Counted from the stretch's first letter, positions 27,465 to 35,815 are shown. The stretch: DNA of 64,000 nucleotides from Candidatus Leptofilum gracile (GCA_016713825.1 JADJOJ010000005.1:1-64000); one strand, 5' to 3'. Made by a program: numbers and translations. The notes: generated from the letters alone by a model not told the origin.

Positions 27465-28463
27465 ATGAAGTACCAGGATGCAATTTATGGCCCGGCAGTG
27501 ATTGATGAGCCCGTGCTGCAAGATTTGCTGCAATCGAACGCGGTGCAGCGACTGCATGGGGTGCTGCAACATGGCATCACCGGGCTCATTGGCCTGACGG
27601 AGCCGATTACGCGGTTTGACCATTCGCTGGGAGCGCTGCTGCTGGTGCGGCGGCTGGGTGGTTCGGTGCGGGAGCAAATTGCGGCTTTGCTGCACGATGT
27701 GAGCCACACGGCGTTTAGCCACGTGATTGATTACGTGCTGGATGACCACGACGGGCAAAGCTACCACGACGAGATGAAGGAAGCGTACATGGCGACCACC
27801 GATTTGCCGGACGTGTTGGGGCGGCATGGGTACAGCTGGCACGATTTTGTGGATGAGGACGAATTCCCTTTGCTGGAACAGCCGTCGCCCCGGCTGTGTG
27901 CCGACCGGATTGATTATTTTTTGCGGGATTGCATTGGGCTGGGGTTGGCGACGCAAGAAGATGTGGATCGGGCGGTGGCGGATTTAGTGGTGGGAAACGG
28001 CCGTATCGCCCTCAAAACCATCCCCATTGCCCGCTGGTTTGGCGACACCTTCATGGCCGCCGACGACGCCAGCTGGGCCAACTTCCGTGAGGTGGGGCTG
28101 TACGAGCTGACGGCGCGAGCCATCCGGCGCGGCCTGGAAACGGGCGCGGTGGTGCAGGATGATTTTTGGCTGACGGATGAACTGCTGTGGCACAAGCTGC
28201 ACGCGGCCGAGGATGCGTATTTGCAGGAATTGCTGGCGCAGGTCTCTACCGAGACGCAGTTTGTGTGGGATGAGGCCACCCCGACGTTCCGGGTGAGCAC
28301 GAAGCTGCGGGCGGTGGACCCGGATCTGTTGGGGGCGGATGGTGTGTTACGGCCGTTATCCACCCTCGACCCCGATTTTGCCAACCGCCGCGCCACCTAC
28401 CTGAGCCGCAAACAGGGTGCCTGGCCCATGCGGGTTGTGCCACCAAGCGTGGCCCGTGGCTAG
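27465..28463 (+). CDS. HD-domain phosphohydrolase
   Basis: A 332-residue HD-superfamily metal-dependent phosphohydrolase. Metal ligands are visible in ITRFDHSLGALLLVRRLG (His), AALLHDVSHTAFSHVIDY (His-Asp), and LCADRIDYFLRDCIG (Asp). This layout is close to dNTPase/HD-domain proteins that also carry a C-terminal helical part. The substrate could be a nucleotide; it is not determined. A hairpin (TGATTTACCTGATATTCC with its complement near 27430) sits just upstream. The RHS island begins directly after its stop. Confidence 0.85.
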   Translation: MKYQDAIYGPAVIDEPVLQDLLQSNAVQRLHGVLQHGITGLIGLTEPITRFDHSLGALLLVRRLGGSVREQIAALLHDVSHTAFSHVIDYVLDDHDGQSYHDEMKEAYMATTDLPDVLGRHGYSWHDFVDEDEFPLLEQPSPRLCADRIDYFLRDCIGLGLATQEDVDRAVADLVVGNGRIALKTIPIARWFGDTFMAADDASWANFREVGLYELTARAIRRGLETGAVVQDDFWLTDELLWHKLHAAEDAYLQELLAQVSTETQFVWDEATPTFRVSTKLRAVDPDLLGADGVLRPLSTLDPDFANRRATYLSRKQGAWPMRVVPPSVARG

Positions 28464-28485
28464 CAGCAAATTTACGAGAAATTAC

Positions 28486-29286
28486 ATGAATGCGAGGTAC
28501 TACGTTCCAAACACGAACCGCTGATTGTCTCCCGACACCATTGTACCAAACCCCACCAACCCGCAAAGCTTTAACCGCTACAGTTATGTACGTAATAATC
28601 CTGTCAATCTTAAGGATCCGACAGGTCATCGCGAATGCGGCAAAGATTGTGATAATCCTTTGCCAAATCCATCATCAACACCTGGAATGATGGCTTATTA
28701 TCTAAATGGTCTTGGTGGCCAGAACAACATCATTCCTATATCTTCAACTACAAGTGAATATAATTATTTGCTTTATTTGCTTCAAGATACTCTTGGTGAG
28801 GAGAATGTTTTACACGTCCCAGTTTTCAATGACGGAGCCGAAATATGGGCTGGAAGAGCTCAAATGGTTGGTGAAGCTATTGGAGCAGAAAAACCTTGGA
28901 CAAATGATGCATTAGAATTCATTCTAGCAAACCCGCCAGCTCCAGGAGAACAAGTTGTTATTGTTGGGTCTAGTGCAGGGGGAACAGTCGCAGTGGAATT
29001 GCTTCAATTATTAGAAGCTGAAAATATTTTTGTAGATGTCTTAATTCTGCGAGGATCATTCGTAATGGAAGGTAGCCTGACAAATGTCGGAGAAGTCCAT
29101 TACTTAGCGGGCGATCCACCTTTATCAGACTGGTACTATAGTGTAGATATAAATCCTTTTGATGGTGTTAAAGTGCAGCAACATATTGTTCCAGGACTTG
29201 ACCATCATGCTCCTAACGATACTGAGGATCCAAAACAAGCAGTAGAAAATATCGGGAATTTGATTGTCGATATTCTTACAAAATAA
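28486..29286 (+). pseudogene. RHS core end plus lipase-like toxin tip (cassette A)
   Basis: The C-terminal tip of an RHS/YD-repeat protein without the rest. MNARYYVPNTNR, a TGA at 28522, then LSPDTIVPNPTNPQSFNRYS and YVRNNPVNLKDPTGH is the RHS-associated core end, after which polymorphic toxin domains begin. The variable domain (about 28630-29286) has VVIVGSSAGGTVAVELLQL, the G-x-S-x-G nucleophile elbow of an alpha/beta hydrolase, and a His-rich end GLDHHAPNDTED that may hold the catalytic His. A lipase or esterase effector is the natural reading. An open frame from a TTG at 28525 runs to the stop. AT-rich compared with neighbours. Confidence 0.75.
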
Positions 29287-29294
29287 GGACAAAC

Positions 29295-29747
29295 ATGAAA
29301 GACATAAAGGTCAAACTTACTGGATATGTCATTATTATGACTTGTTTTCTAATATCAACAGGGTGTACACACGAGAGAATGGTGAAAAGGTCACAGTGTA
29401 TACCTCCACCGTTTCCAGCAACACAATCGTTAGATCCCAATGAGGAAAGATATAGACGGGTCGATGTGGATAAGTCGGTTCAAGACATTTCAGAGTATTA
29501 TAATAATCTACTGACACCGATAGACGCAGAAGATTTAGACGTTTATGTCTCTGGCACTTGGCGCATGCAGGAGTTGACACAACCATATTCCATGATTCTA
29601 TTCGAATGTTCTGGTTCTGTAGGCCAACTTGCATTTGAAACAGGATGTATCTTCCTTCACATGAAAGGCGAAGAAGAAACCACGATTGAGTATATGTGGA
29701 ATCTTGGAGATGTAGCTCCTGGTTGCTCACCTCAATTGGAACAATAA
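29295..29747 (+). CDS. Lipoprotein, candidate immunity protein for the lipase tip
   Basis: A 150-residue lipoprotein with signal MKDIKVKLTGYVIIMTCFLI and lipobox STGC. The mature part is rich in acidic and aromatic residues (RYRRVDVDKSVQDISEYYNN, then EDLDVYVSGTWRM) and has three later Cys. It starts eight bases after the toxin stop, the position where immunity genes stand in polymorphic-toxin loci; periplasmic lipoprotein immunity proteins against lipase effectors are known in type VI systems. No homologue is recognised, so the role is inferred from position only. Confidence 0.6.
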   Translation: MKDIKVKLTGYVIIMTCFLISTGCTHERMVKRSQCIPPPFPATQSLDPNEERYRRVDVDKSVQDISEYYNNLLTPIDAEDLDVYVSGTWRMQELTQPYSMILFECSGSVGQLAFETGCIFLHMKGEEETTIEYMWNLGDVAPGCSPQLEQ

Positions 29748-29795
29748 GTCCCCATGGCTTTGTCCGCGTTCAATCGCTGTGCAGCAGCAAGGTCC

Positions 29796-30027
29796 CCCTG
29801 CTGTGGGCGGGTCTTCGTAATGGCTGTGGCCGGCGTCCCGCCGCGCCACCTTCTTGGCCAGGATGAATTGTGGGGTGAGCGATAACTGTGGGGTGGAAAC
29901 GGCCGTTTCCCTCTCAACTAATGCTAAAATGAAAAGATTCAGCAGGATAAAGTTGGCGACGCGGCGGGGACGCCGTGCCGCAGCCGGGTGAGGTTTCGCG
30001 TTTGTCGAAGACCTCGCCAGAGCAGGG
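29796..30027. repeat. R1: about 230-bp inverted-repeat element after cassette A
   Basis: The ends CCCTGCTGTGGGCGGGTCTTCG (29796-29817, 22 bases, read in parts) and CGAAGACC...GCAGGG (30006-30027) are imperfect inverted repeats. Inside, GGCGTCCCGCCGCGCC and GGCGGGGACGCCG mirror each other around a central GGAAACGGCCGTTTCC. A TGCTAAAAT box follows the centre. Positions 29896-30027 are nearly identical to 31435-31566 in R2. Confidence 0.8.
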
Positions 30028-30122
30028 ACGCTGTAGACTTTGCTGACGGGCAGGATAAAGCTAATTTTATGACCACAAACATGGGTGAGTTTATTAATAT
30101 TGCAAAGGGCTTAGATCAATAA
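30021..30122 (+). pseudogene. Remnant of a toxin tip C-terminus (cassette B)
   Basis: An open stretch ending at TAA 30120-30122 reads SRDAVDFADGQDKANFM followed by TTNMGEFINIAKGLDQ. It starts at the edge of R1, has normal protein-like composition, and stands 25 bases before the lipoprotein gene. It is best read as the last 30 or so codons of a lost toxin domain; it is short, so this is tentative. Confidence 0.4.
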
Positions 30123-30147
30123 TATTTCAATCAAGGGGCAAGTCACA

Positions 30148-31185
30148 ATGTTACAAATAAGGGATAATAAACTTTTTATGACCGCGGTGATGATATGGAT
30201 TTTATTAAGTAATGTCGGATGCCAACCTAATATTAGTGAACACGGAGAAATGATTTCAGATCAAGGAGTAATTGAACCGCAGACAACTCCAACGATTAAA
30301 ATTGAAACAACACCTACAATTGAAGCTGTTACACAGCCACCTTCGCCTATTTCTGCCATCACTGAAACACCATCACCCTCTATTACTTCTACTACAGTAC
30401 CTACTATTCCTACTGTAACAACAACCTTGGCCACAAGCACGAGTTCTCCTGAGCCTTTACCTACCTTGTCTCCGGATGAAGCCATTGAGTACATTATGAC
30501 TCTCCTAGAAGATTATCAAAACTCTGGTTGCTTGCTGCCTTGTTGGTGGGATGCAATACCTGGAATTACAAGTTGGGAAGACGCAAAGTTAAACTTGATG
30601 ACAATATCTACGGTAGTTCTCGAAAAGGAAAATCGGATTTGGCTCAATTTCCCATTACCAGACACCTTATCCGAAGCATCAAATTTTACTCAACTTTACT
30701 CTTGGAATGAATTAGGGATCATTGATACGATAACAATTGAGTCTATTAATATTAGTGGATATGATGCAAAAACAATGGTGGGCATTTTTGGGATACCAGA
30801 TGAGGTATGGGTTAGGACTCTAGATGCTCCTTATTTAGGAACACTGCCTTTTGAGCTAGTGATTATCTATCAGAGCAAAGGGTTCAGTTTGTACTATAGT
30901 ATTGATGCTACCCTAAACGACGATGTGGTTACCGCCTGTTTTGAACCCGGATTTGTAGAATTAAGCAATCCTGATCTTTTTCCAGCAAGTCCCGAAATTT
31001 TTATATGGGCAAATGCAGAGACTAAAACTATAGACGAGATTGTCCAAGAGCCAGACGCTATCTTCTTTCCTTTAGAAGAAAAAACAGACCTTACACCTGA
31101 AACGTTATATGAAAAATTTGCAAATTCCAGTGAATCACCTTGTATAGATACCTCTTCAGAACTATGGCGGGTTGGCAATAATTGA
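30148..31185 (+). CDS. Lipoprotein with Thr/Pro linker, candidate orphan immunity protein (cassette B)
   Basis: A 345-residue lipoprotein: signal MLQIRDNKLFMTAVMIWILL, lipobox SNVGC, then a Thr/Pro/Ser-rich linker of about 80 residues. The folded part contains NSGCLLPCWWDAIPGITSWE, a Cys/Trp motif that I recall from other Chloroflexota lipoproteins, then a beta-rich region. RBS-like AAGGGG lies nine bases before the ATG. It occupies the immunity position of cassette B, whose toxin is reduced to about 30 codons. Clearly AT-richer than host genes. Function not recognised. Confidence 0.6.
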   Translation: MLQIRDNKLFMTAVMIWILLSNVGCQPNISEHGEMISDQGVIEPQTTPTIKIETTPTIEAVTQPPSPISAITETPSPSITSTTVPTIPTVTTTLATSTSSPEPLPTLSPDEAIEYIMTLLEDYQNSGCLLPCWWDAIPGITSWEDAKLNLMTISTVVLEKENRIWLNFPLPDTLSEASNFTQLYSWNELGIIDTITIESINISGYDAKTMVGIFGIPDEVWVRTLDAPYLGTLPFELVIIYQSKGFSLYYSIDATLNDDVVTACFEPGFVELSNPDLFPASPEIFIWANAETKTIDEIVQEPDAIFFPLEEKTDLTPETLYEKFANSSESPCIDTSSELWRVGNN

Positions 31186-31328
31186 CCCAGCATATGCGGT
31201 CTGCGCTAGAACAGTTTTTGCGTTCGCGCTATTGTAAGCATCCCGTCTCGTCACTTTGCTGACCTTTTTAAAGTTTGGTTGGTCGCCGTAATTTGGACAT
31301 AATCGGGCTGGTGGAAATGTGGATAACT

Positions 31329-31566
31329 CTCGCTCTGGGCGGGTCTTCTAAATCGCGGGCTGTGGCCGGTGTCCTCACCGTGCCACTTGTTTGGCCAGGA
31401 TGAATTATGGGGTGAGCGCGAACTGTTTTGGTGGGAAACGGCCGTTTCCCTCTCAACTAATGCTAAAATGAAAAGATTCAGCAGGATAAAGTTGGCGACG
31501 CGGCGGGGACGCCGTGCCGCAGCCGGGTGAGGTTTCGCGTTTGTCGAAGACCTCGCCAGAGCAGGG
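31329..31566. repeat. R2: inverted-repeat element after cassette B
   Basis: Second copy of the element. The left end is eroded (CGCTCTGGGCGGGTCTTC); the centre GGAAACGGCCGTTTCC and the right half to CGCCAGAGCAGGG (31566) match R1 almost base for base. It is followed by GGCGAGTCTTCGCC. Confidence 0.8.
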
Positions 31567-31606
31567 GGCGAGTCTTCGCCGGTGATTAGCAGTGATTTTA
31601 GGCGCG

Positions 31607-31898
31607 TTACTCATGCCCCACCTCTTTTGTTGTCGTTGCGGGCGGGGCTGGGGGCTGGGGTGGCTGGGCCAGCAGCTGCTGGCGAATGAGCTGGCTGAGT
31701 TGGTGAAGCAGTTGTTGCTGCTGCTGGGCGGTCAAGGTGGCCCAGGTGGCCCAGGTGGGTGGGGTGGGGCTCGGTTTGTTTGGCTGGGGAGGCATTGTTT
31801 TTCTCCTTGGGTGGCTGGGGGGTCTCGTTCAGTTGTTGAACAAGTTTAGCCAAGGAGAGGAGAGCCTCTAAGCTGAAGGTGGCCTGGCTCAGCGCCAC
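31607..31898 (-). pseudogene. Gln/Pro-rich gene fragments, unknown
   Basis: Two overlapping minus-strand frames. One reads ALSQATFSLEALLSLAKLVQ followed by a Pro-rich part; the other begins MPPQPNKPSPTPPTWATWAT and continues LTAQQQQQLLHQLSQLIRQQ. They may be a broken gene with a slip at the A run near 31800 or two small overlapping genes. The helical Gln/Leu segment recalls small proteins next to recombinases, but I cannot support that. They lie between R2 and the cassette C toxin tip. Repeats of GGCCCAGGTGG occur here too. Confidence 0.35.
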
Positions 31899-31930
31899 AA
31901 CCCGCAGATCTTTGACCGCTTTCTGGGTTT

Positions 31931-32764
31931 TTGTTACGGTTTGTTCCCATTAACCTGACAGACCCCAGCGGCAATGTTCCCTCCTTACCGGTTCAAGGGT
32001 TAAATATGCCAAACCGCGATGACATGCGCGACAGCACCCGGCGTATTTTTGAAAGGGGATTAGATTTTATTGATAATTGGTATAGTCAACCAGAAGATTG
32101 TGATTGTGGACATGGGCTTCCAAAAGCTGCTCTTAACTACACAGAGAACTTGAATACCAACATGGGCAATCCCGCAGCACAATTGGCTTTCGGCTTGTGG
32201 ACTACACCGGCACAGAGAATAGCCAGCCGGGTAGATGTTTACGGCAGATGGCCAGCCTCGACATCATTTGGAAAAGTTGGCGTTGACAGATATTCCACAA
32301 CATATCATGATGTGGATATTACCAACTTAAAAATGACAGACATTGCCGAAATAACACAAGCAAGTAGCAATTCGCCAAAAATAATACGTATGGGGGACGG
32401 CCGTAAAGTTATCATTCAAAACACCAAAACCCGCACTACAGTAGGCCCAAGGGGGCTTATTAGCTCGATTATTGGGGCTGGACTAATAGACGCGGCCTTT
32501 CAGCTTTACAGTGACTGGTCGCAAGGTTTATGCCTTTCACCCAACCAATTCTTTTGGCGAGCCTATGTGGCCTTGCTGTTCGGGTTGGGAGCTGGGGCAA
32601 TAGGTGCTATTTTTGTGGTTGCTTTTGTGACCGCTGGGGTTCCAGCCTTTGCGGCTGGGCTTCTTGGTTTTGGGATCACTACTGGCATTGGGTTCGGGTT
32701 AAATTTTACTCGTATTAGACCAAATCTTATTAATAACGTATCCGATGCAGCCGGAAGGTATTGA
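31931..32764 (+). CDS. RHS tip with membrane-segment toxin domain (cassette C)
   Basis: An orphan RHS tip of 277 residues. It opens with FVPINLTDPSGNVPSLP, the last few residues of the RHS core, with nothing of the core before it; the listed TTG start at 31931 is formal. The variable region contains CDCGHGLPKAALNYTENL, YSTTYHDVDITNLKMTDIAE and GDGRKVIIQNTKTRTTVG. The last 90 residues hold two or three hydrophobic segments (FWRAYVALLFGLGAGAIGAI and VTAGVPAFAAGLLGFG), so the toxin may insert into membranes. The domain is not recognised. The membrane protein gene starts five bases after its stop. Confidence 0.55.
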   Translation: MLRFVPINLTDPSGNVPSLPVQGLNMPNRDDMRDSTRRIFERGLDFIDNWYSQPEDCDCGHGLPKAALNYTENLNTNMGNPAAQLAFGLWTTPAQRIASRVDVYGRWPASTSFGKVGVDRYSTTYHDVDITNLKMTDIAEITQASSNSPKIIRMGDGRKVIIQNTKTRTTVGPRGLISSIIGAGLIDAAFQLYSDWSQGLCLSPNQFFWRAYVALLFGLGAGAIGAIFVVAFVTAGVPAFAAGLLGFGITTGIGFGLNFTRIRPNLINNVSDAAGRY

Positions 32765-32769
32765 TTTAT

Positions 32770-33153
32770 ATGGAACAAGACAGAAAAATTGCACTCGTCA
32801 CCGGAATATTAGGGTTAAGCATCATTACTGGTTTCATTGTGCTAATTGCGCAAAACTCTGATTCCCCTACTTTTTATTGGGGACTACTCGTCGGCGTAGT
32901 TTTTGGTATCGGTATGTGTATTTATTTGGCTGAGGCTTGGGATCCGGTTGGTTTACAGCCTACTAATCCGAGCACGTCAAAAGCCAGCTGGAATCTCTTG
33001 TGGGTTGTACCGTTAGGTGTTGTTGCCGCAAATATATTGTCCGATTTTGTTGGCGATGTCATTGGTGGTTTGTTGTTGGGATGTCTTTTTTCGTGGCTAG
33101 AAATTACAATGATTTATTTTGTTTTTCAGCTATGGTGGCATCGGCCAAGGTGA
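32770..33153 (+). CDS. Four-helix membrane protein, candidate immunity (cassette C)
   Basis: A 127-residue membrane protein with helices at IALVTGILGLSIITGFIVLI, FYWGLLVGVVFGIGMCIYLA, LLWVVPLGVVAANILSDFV and VIGGLLLGCLFSWLEITMIY. The start at ATG 32770 (MEQDRKIAL) is preferred over the TTG-led frame overlapping the toxin stop. Its position right after a tip with membrane segments, and its membrane nature, fit an immunity protein that blocks a membrane-active toxin. A diverged paralogue lies at 33492-33902. Inference from context. Confidence 0.6.
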   Translation: MEQDRKIALVTGILGLSIITGFIVLIAQNSDSPTFYWGLLVGVVFGIGMCIYLAEAWDPVGLQPTNPSTSKASWNLLWVVPLGVVAANILSDFVGDVIGGLLLGCLFSWLEITMIYFVFQLWWHRPR

Positions 33154-33235
33154 ACTACTAACGTTCTGATGTTTTGACCGTCCTACACGATTCACTTGAT
33201 AAGTGCGGAGCTAAGGCCGCCTACCAACCATGCAA

Positions 33236-33380
33236 AAGACGGCCGTTTCTTCGTGTGTCGTGTGTTTGTCAACGGCCGTAGTGGGCGAGCTTATGCTAAA
33301 GCAAAGTAGGCGGCGCGGCGAGACGCCGGGCCGCAGCCGCGTCCGGGTTTGTGCTGGCCGAAGACCGCGCCACAGCAGGG
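33236..33380. repeat. R3: partial inverted-repeat element after cassette C
   Basis: Only the right half is clear: GGCGCGGCGAGACGCCGGG, CCGCAGCC, and CGAAGACCGCGCCACAGCAGGG to 33380. Two ACGGCCGT sites (about 33240 and 33273) and TATGCTAAAGC stand in the part that corresponds to the centre. The left end seems lost. Confidence 0.65.
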
Positions 33381-33491
33381 GTATTTTCCACCGATCCAAG
33401 GTATGGGTAGGTAGAGAGTTAAGATGGTGTTTTAGTTGAAACAGTATAGAGAAATATCTGCTTCATGTGAAACGCTCTCTGGATATTTAAA

Positions 33492-33902
33492 ATGGAAAGC
33501 AATCGTAAAGTGGGGTTAACCGCTATTCCCATATTTATCTTCATTTTTAGCAGTGGCATTCTTTGCCGATGGTTCATTGCACCGCCTGAAAATCCTAAGC
33601 AACTTTTATGGGCGATACCAATAGGTGGTGTTACAGGTTTGATGGTGTGTGTGTATCTATATGTCGTATGGGATCCAAAAACCTTAACCTCAAAGGGGCA
33701 GAATTGGGGTGCTTCCGGTTGCCTGTTACCATTTGCGGTGATTGGTGGAACCGTGTTTGCCAGGATCACAGCATCTTTTCTTTCACACGATTTCTCACAA
33801 TTGTTGGCGGCCCCCTGCTGTGGGCGGGTCTTCGTAATGGCTGTGGCCGGCGTCCCGCCGCGCCACCTTCTTGGCCAGGATGAATTGTGGGGTGAGCGAT
33901 AA
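33492..33902 (+). pseudogene. Truncated paralogue of the membrane immunity candidate (cassette D)
   Basis: About 105 native residues with helices PIFIFIFSSGILCRWFI, LLWAIPIGGVTGLMVCVYLY and GCLLPFAVIGGTVFARITA. It resembles the cassette C protein: ME-x2-RK at the start, then G-V-x-G-x3-C-x-Y-L and W-D-P at matching positions. After SHDFSQLLAA the reading frame runs into R4 and ends with residues encoded by the repeat, so the fourth helix is lost. No toxin remains before it; about 110 bases of non-coding DNA separate it from R3. Probably a relic. Confidence 0.65.
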
Positions 33903-34010
33903 CTGTGGGGTGGAAACGGCCGTTTCCCTCCCAACTGATGCTAAAATAACATGAAGATTTAGCCGGACAGGCAAGCGGTACGGCGAGACGCCGACCGCAG
34001 CAGAGGGTTC
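33813..34010. repeat. R4: inverted-repeat element that truncates cassette D
   Basis: The left end CCCTGCTGTGGGCGGGTC (33813) through GGAAACGGCCGTTTCC matches R1 almost exactly; the right half is shorter and diverged (GGTACGGCGAGACGCCGACC). Its left end interrupts the cassette D membrane-protein gene. Confidence 0.8.
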
Positions 34011-34059
34011 GTGTTCCCGGTCAATCCATGCAAAATTCATGTAAAAATGGGAGTGGCGA

Positions 34060-34683
34060 ATGAAAATCAATCCAGAAAATTTGAGCAGCAAAGATCGGTA
34101 CAAGCTGATGATTGGGGCGATTGTGCCCCGGCCCATCGCCTGGGTGAGCACGATTGATGCCGAGGGACGGCCGAATCTAGCCCCATTTTCTTTTTTTACG
34201 GCCGTTTGCCCCAATCCCATGACCCTTATGTTTGTTCCCGGCTGGAGCGATCTGCGCGGGCGGATGAAGGACACGCTGCACAACATCCGCGCCGTGCCGG
34301 AGTTTGTGGTCAACATCGTCAACGAGGCCACGGCCGAGGCGATGAACCTGACAGCCACCGAGTTCGAGGCGGGCGTTGACGAGTTTGCCTGGGCGGGCGT
34401 TACCCCGGTGTCCAGCGAGACCATCCGCGTGCCGCGCGTGGCGGAAGCGCCGGTGGCGTTTGAGTGCACCTTGCAGCAGATTGTGGTGGTGAATGAGGGG
34501 CCGGGTGGCGGCGCGGCCGTTTTTGGCGAGGTGCAGTCTATTTTTGTGCGGGATGAGGTGTATGAAAACGGCCGTATCTCCCCTGAAAAATTGCAGCCAA
34601 TCGGCCGTCTGGCCGGCTCTAGCTACGCTCACATCAACGACTTCTTCCAAATGCACCGCGTCCCCCCACCAAAAAGAGAATAG
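34060..34683 (+). CDS. Flavin reductase-like protein
   Basis: A 207-residue protein of the flavin reductase-like (FMN-binding split barrel) family. Diagnostic text: LMIGAIVPRPIAWVSTIDAE, FSFFTAVCPNPMTLMF and KDTLHNIRAVPEFVVNIVNE. Members bind FMN and either reduce flavin for a partner oxygenase or act alone; no partner is adjacent. The ATG at 34060 follows GGGAGTGGCGA. It marks the return to host-like GC content after the RHS island, with three ACGGCCGT sites within or near it. Confidence 0.9.
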   Translation: MKINPENLSSKDRYKLMIGAIVPRPIAWVSTIDAEGRPNLAPFSFFTAVCPNPMTLMFVPGWSDLRGRMKDTLHNIRAVPEFVVNIVNEATAEAMNLTATEFEAGVDEFAWAGVTPVSSETIRVPRVAEAPVAFECTLQQIVVVNEGPGGGAAVFGEVQSIFVRDEVYENGRISPEKLQPIGRLAGSSYAHINDFFQMHRVPPPKRE

Positions 34684-34760
34684 GACGCGGATAAACGCAG
34701 ATGACGCTGATTTTTTTTCTTTATCTGCGTTCATCCGCGTTTATCCGCGTCCCATTAAAA
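34684..34760. repeat. GCGGATAAACGCAGATGA inverted repeat
   Basis: GACGCGGATAAACGCAG and CATCCGCGTTTATCCGCGTC face each other between two convergent genes; a strong hairpin with a T run, likely terminator in both directions. Confidence 0.7.
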
Positions 34761-34761
34761 A

Positions 34762-35697
34762 TTAACTTTCTACGGGAACAGGGACGGTGGCGACGACGTC
34801 GCGGATGATGTCTTCCGTTTGGCGGCCGCGCAGGCGGGTTTGCGGGTTCACCATCAGCCGGTGGGTGAGCACGTAGGGAGCCATCGTTTTCACATCGTCG
34901 GGGATGACAAAATCGCGCTCGCGGATGGCGGCCAGCGCCTGGCAGGTGTGGTAAAGGGCCATCGTGGCTCGCGGGCTGGCGCCCAGCTCGATATCCTCAT
35001 GGCTGCGCGTGGCGCGGCAAATGGCCACAATGTAGTTTCGCACCGACTCTTCCACGCGGACTTTTCGGACACTGTCTTGCATTGCCAAAATCTCGGCCGG
35101 TTCCACCACTTTTTCCAGCGTCTCCAGCGGGTCTGCCTGTTCAAAGCGAAGCAAAATAGCGTTTTCTTCGGCTTCGCTGGGGTAGCCGATAGCCACCTTC
35201 ATGAGGAAGCGGTCGAGCTGCGCTTCGGGCAGGGGGAAGGTGCCTTCTAGCTCCACGGGATTTTGGGTGGCCAGGACGAGAAACGGCCGTTCCAACCCAT
35301 GCGTCGCAATATCCACCGTCACCTGCCGCTCCTGCATCGCCTCTAGCAGCGCTGCCTGCGTGCGCGGCGTGGCCCGATTGATCTCATCTGCCAGCAAAAT
35401 TTGGGCAAAAATCGGGCCAGGGCGGAACTCGAATTCCTGCTGCTTCTGGTTATAAAAGTAGATGCCCGTCACGTCCGACGGCAGCAAATCTGGGGTGAAC
35501 TGGACGCGGCGGAAGGTGCAGCCCAGCGAGGCAGCAATCGTTTTGGCCAGGGTCGTTTTGCCCGTGCCCGGCACATCCTCCAGCAGCAGATGCCCGCCCG
35601 TGAGCATGGCAATCAGCGCCAAATCGATGATTTCGTCCTTGCCCACAATCACTTTTTGGATGTTCTGGCGCAGCTTTTTGGCGGTTTCAGCGATCAT
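34762..35697 (-). CDS. MoxR-family AAA+ ATPase
   Basis: A 311-residue MoxR ATPase, a chaperone-like AAA+ protein. Walker A is LEDVPGTGKTTLAKTIA, Walker B ILLADEINRATPRTQAALLE, sensor 1 FLVLATQNPVELEGTFPLPE, and the C-terminal lid contains LGASPRATMALYHTCQALA. The ATG at 35697 (MIAETAKKLRQNI) is the natural start. MoxR genes often sit beside DUF58 and von Willebrand-domain genes; here none is adjacent on the downstream side, so its client is unknown. Confidence 0.9.
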   Translation of the reverse strand: MIAETAKKLRQNIQKVIVGKDEIIDLALIAMLTGGHLLLEDVPGTGKTTLAKTIAASLGCTFRRVQFTPDLLPSDVTGIYFYNQKQQEFEFRPGPIFAQILLADEINRATPRTQAALLEAMQERQVTVDIATHGLERPFLVLATQNPVELEGTFPLPEAQLDRFLMKVAIGYPSEAEENAILLRFEQADPLETLEKVVEPAEILAMQDSVRKVRVEESVRNYIVAICRATRSHEDIELGASPRATMALYHTCQALAAIRERDFVIPDDVKTMAPYVLTHRLMVNPQTRLRGRQTEDIIRDVVATVPVPVES

Positions 35698-35727
35698 AAC
35701 GTTTCCTGTTTGTCGTTTGTTATGGTT

Positions 35728-35812
35728 GTCAACATCAACGCAAAGGTGCAAAGGGGCAAAAGAAAAAGCCTTTGCACCTTTCCCAGCTTTGCGCCCTTTG
35801 CGTCAAAATTGT
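35728..35812. repeat. Inverted repeat upstream of MoxR gene
   Basis: CAACGCAAAGGTGCAAAGG and CCTTTGCACCTTTCCCAG with TTTGCGCCCTTTGCGTC form a long imperfect hairpin between the cystathionine synthase stop and the MoxR start. Likely terminator of the upstream gene. Confidence 0.65.
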
Positions 35813-35815
35813 CTG

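Noticed and set aside
29732..29917. Short minus-strand frame repeated at 29.8, 31.4 and 33.8 kb
   Set aside because: The shared peptide arises because the R elements themselves are repeated; there is no start site or conserved length.
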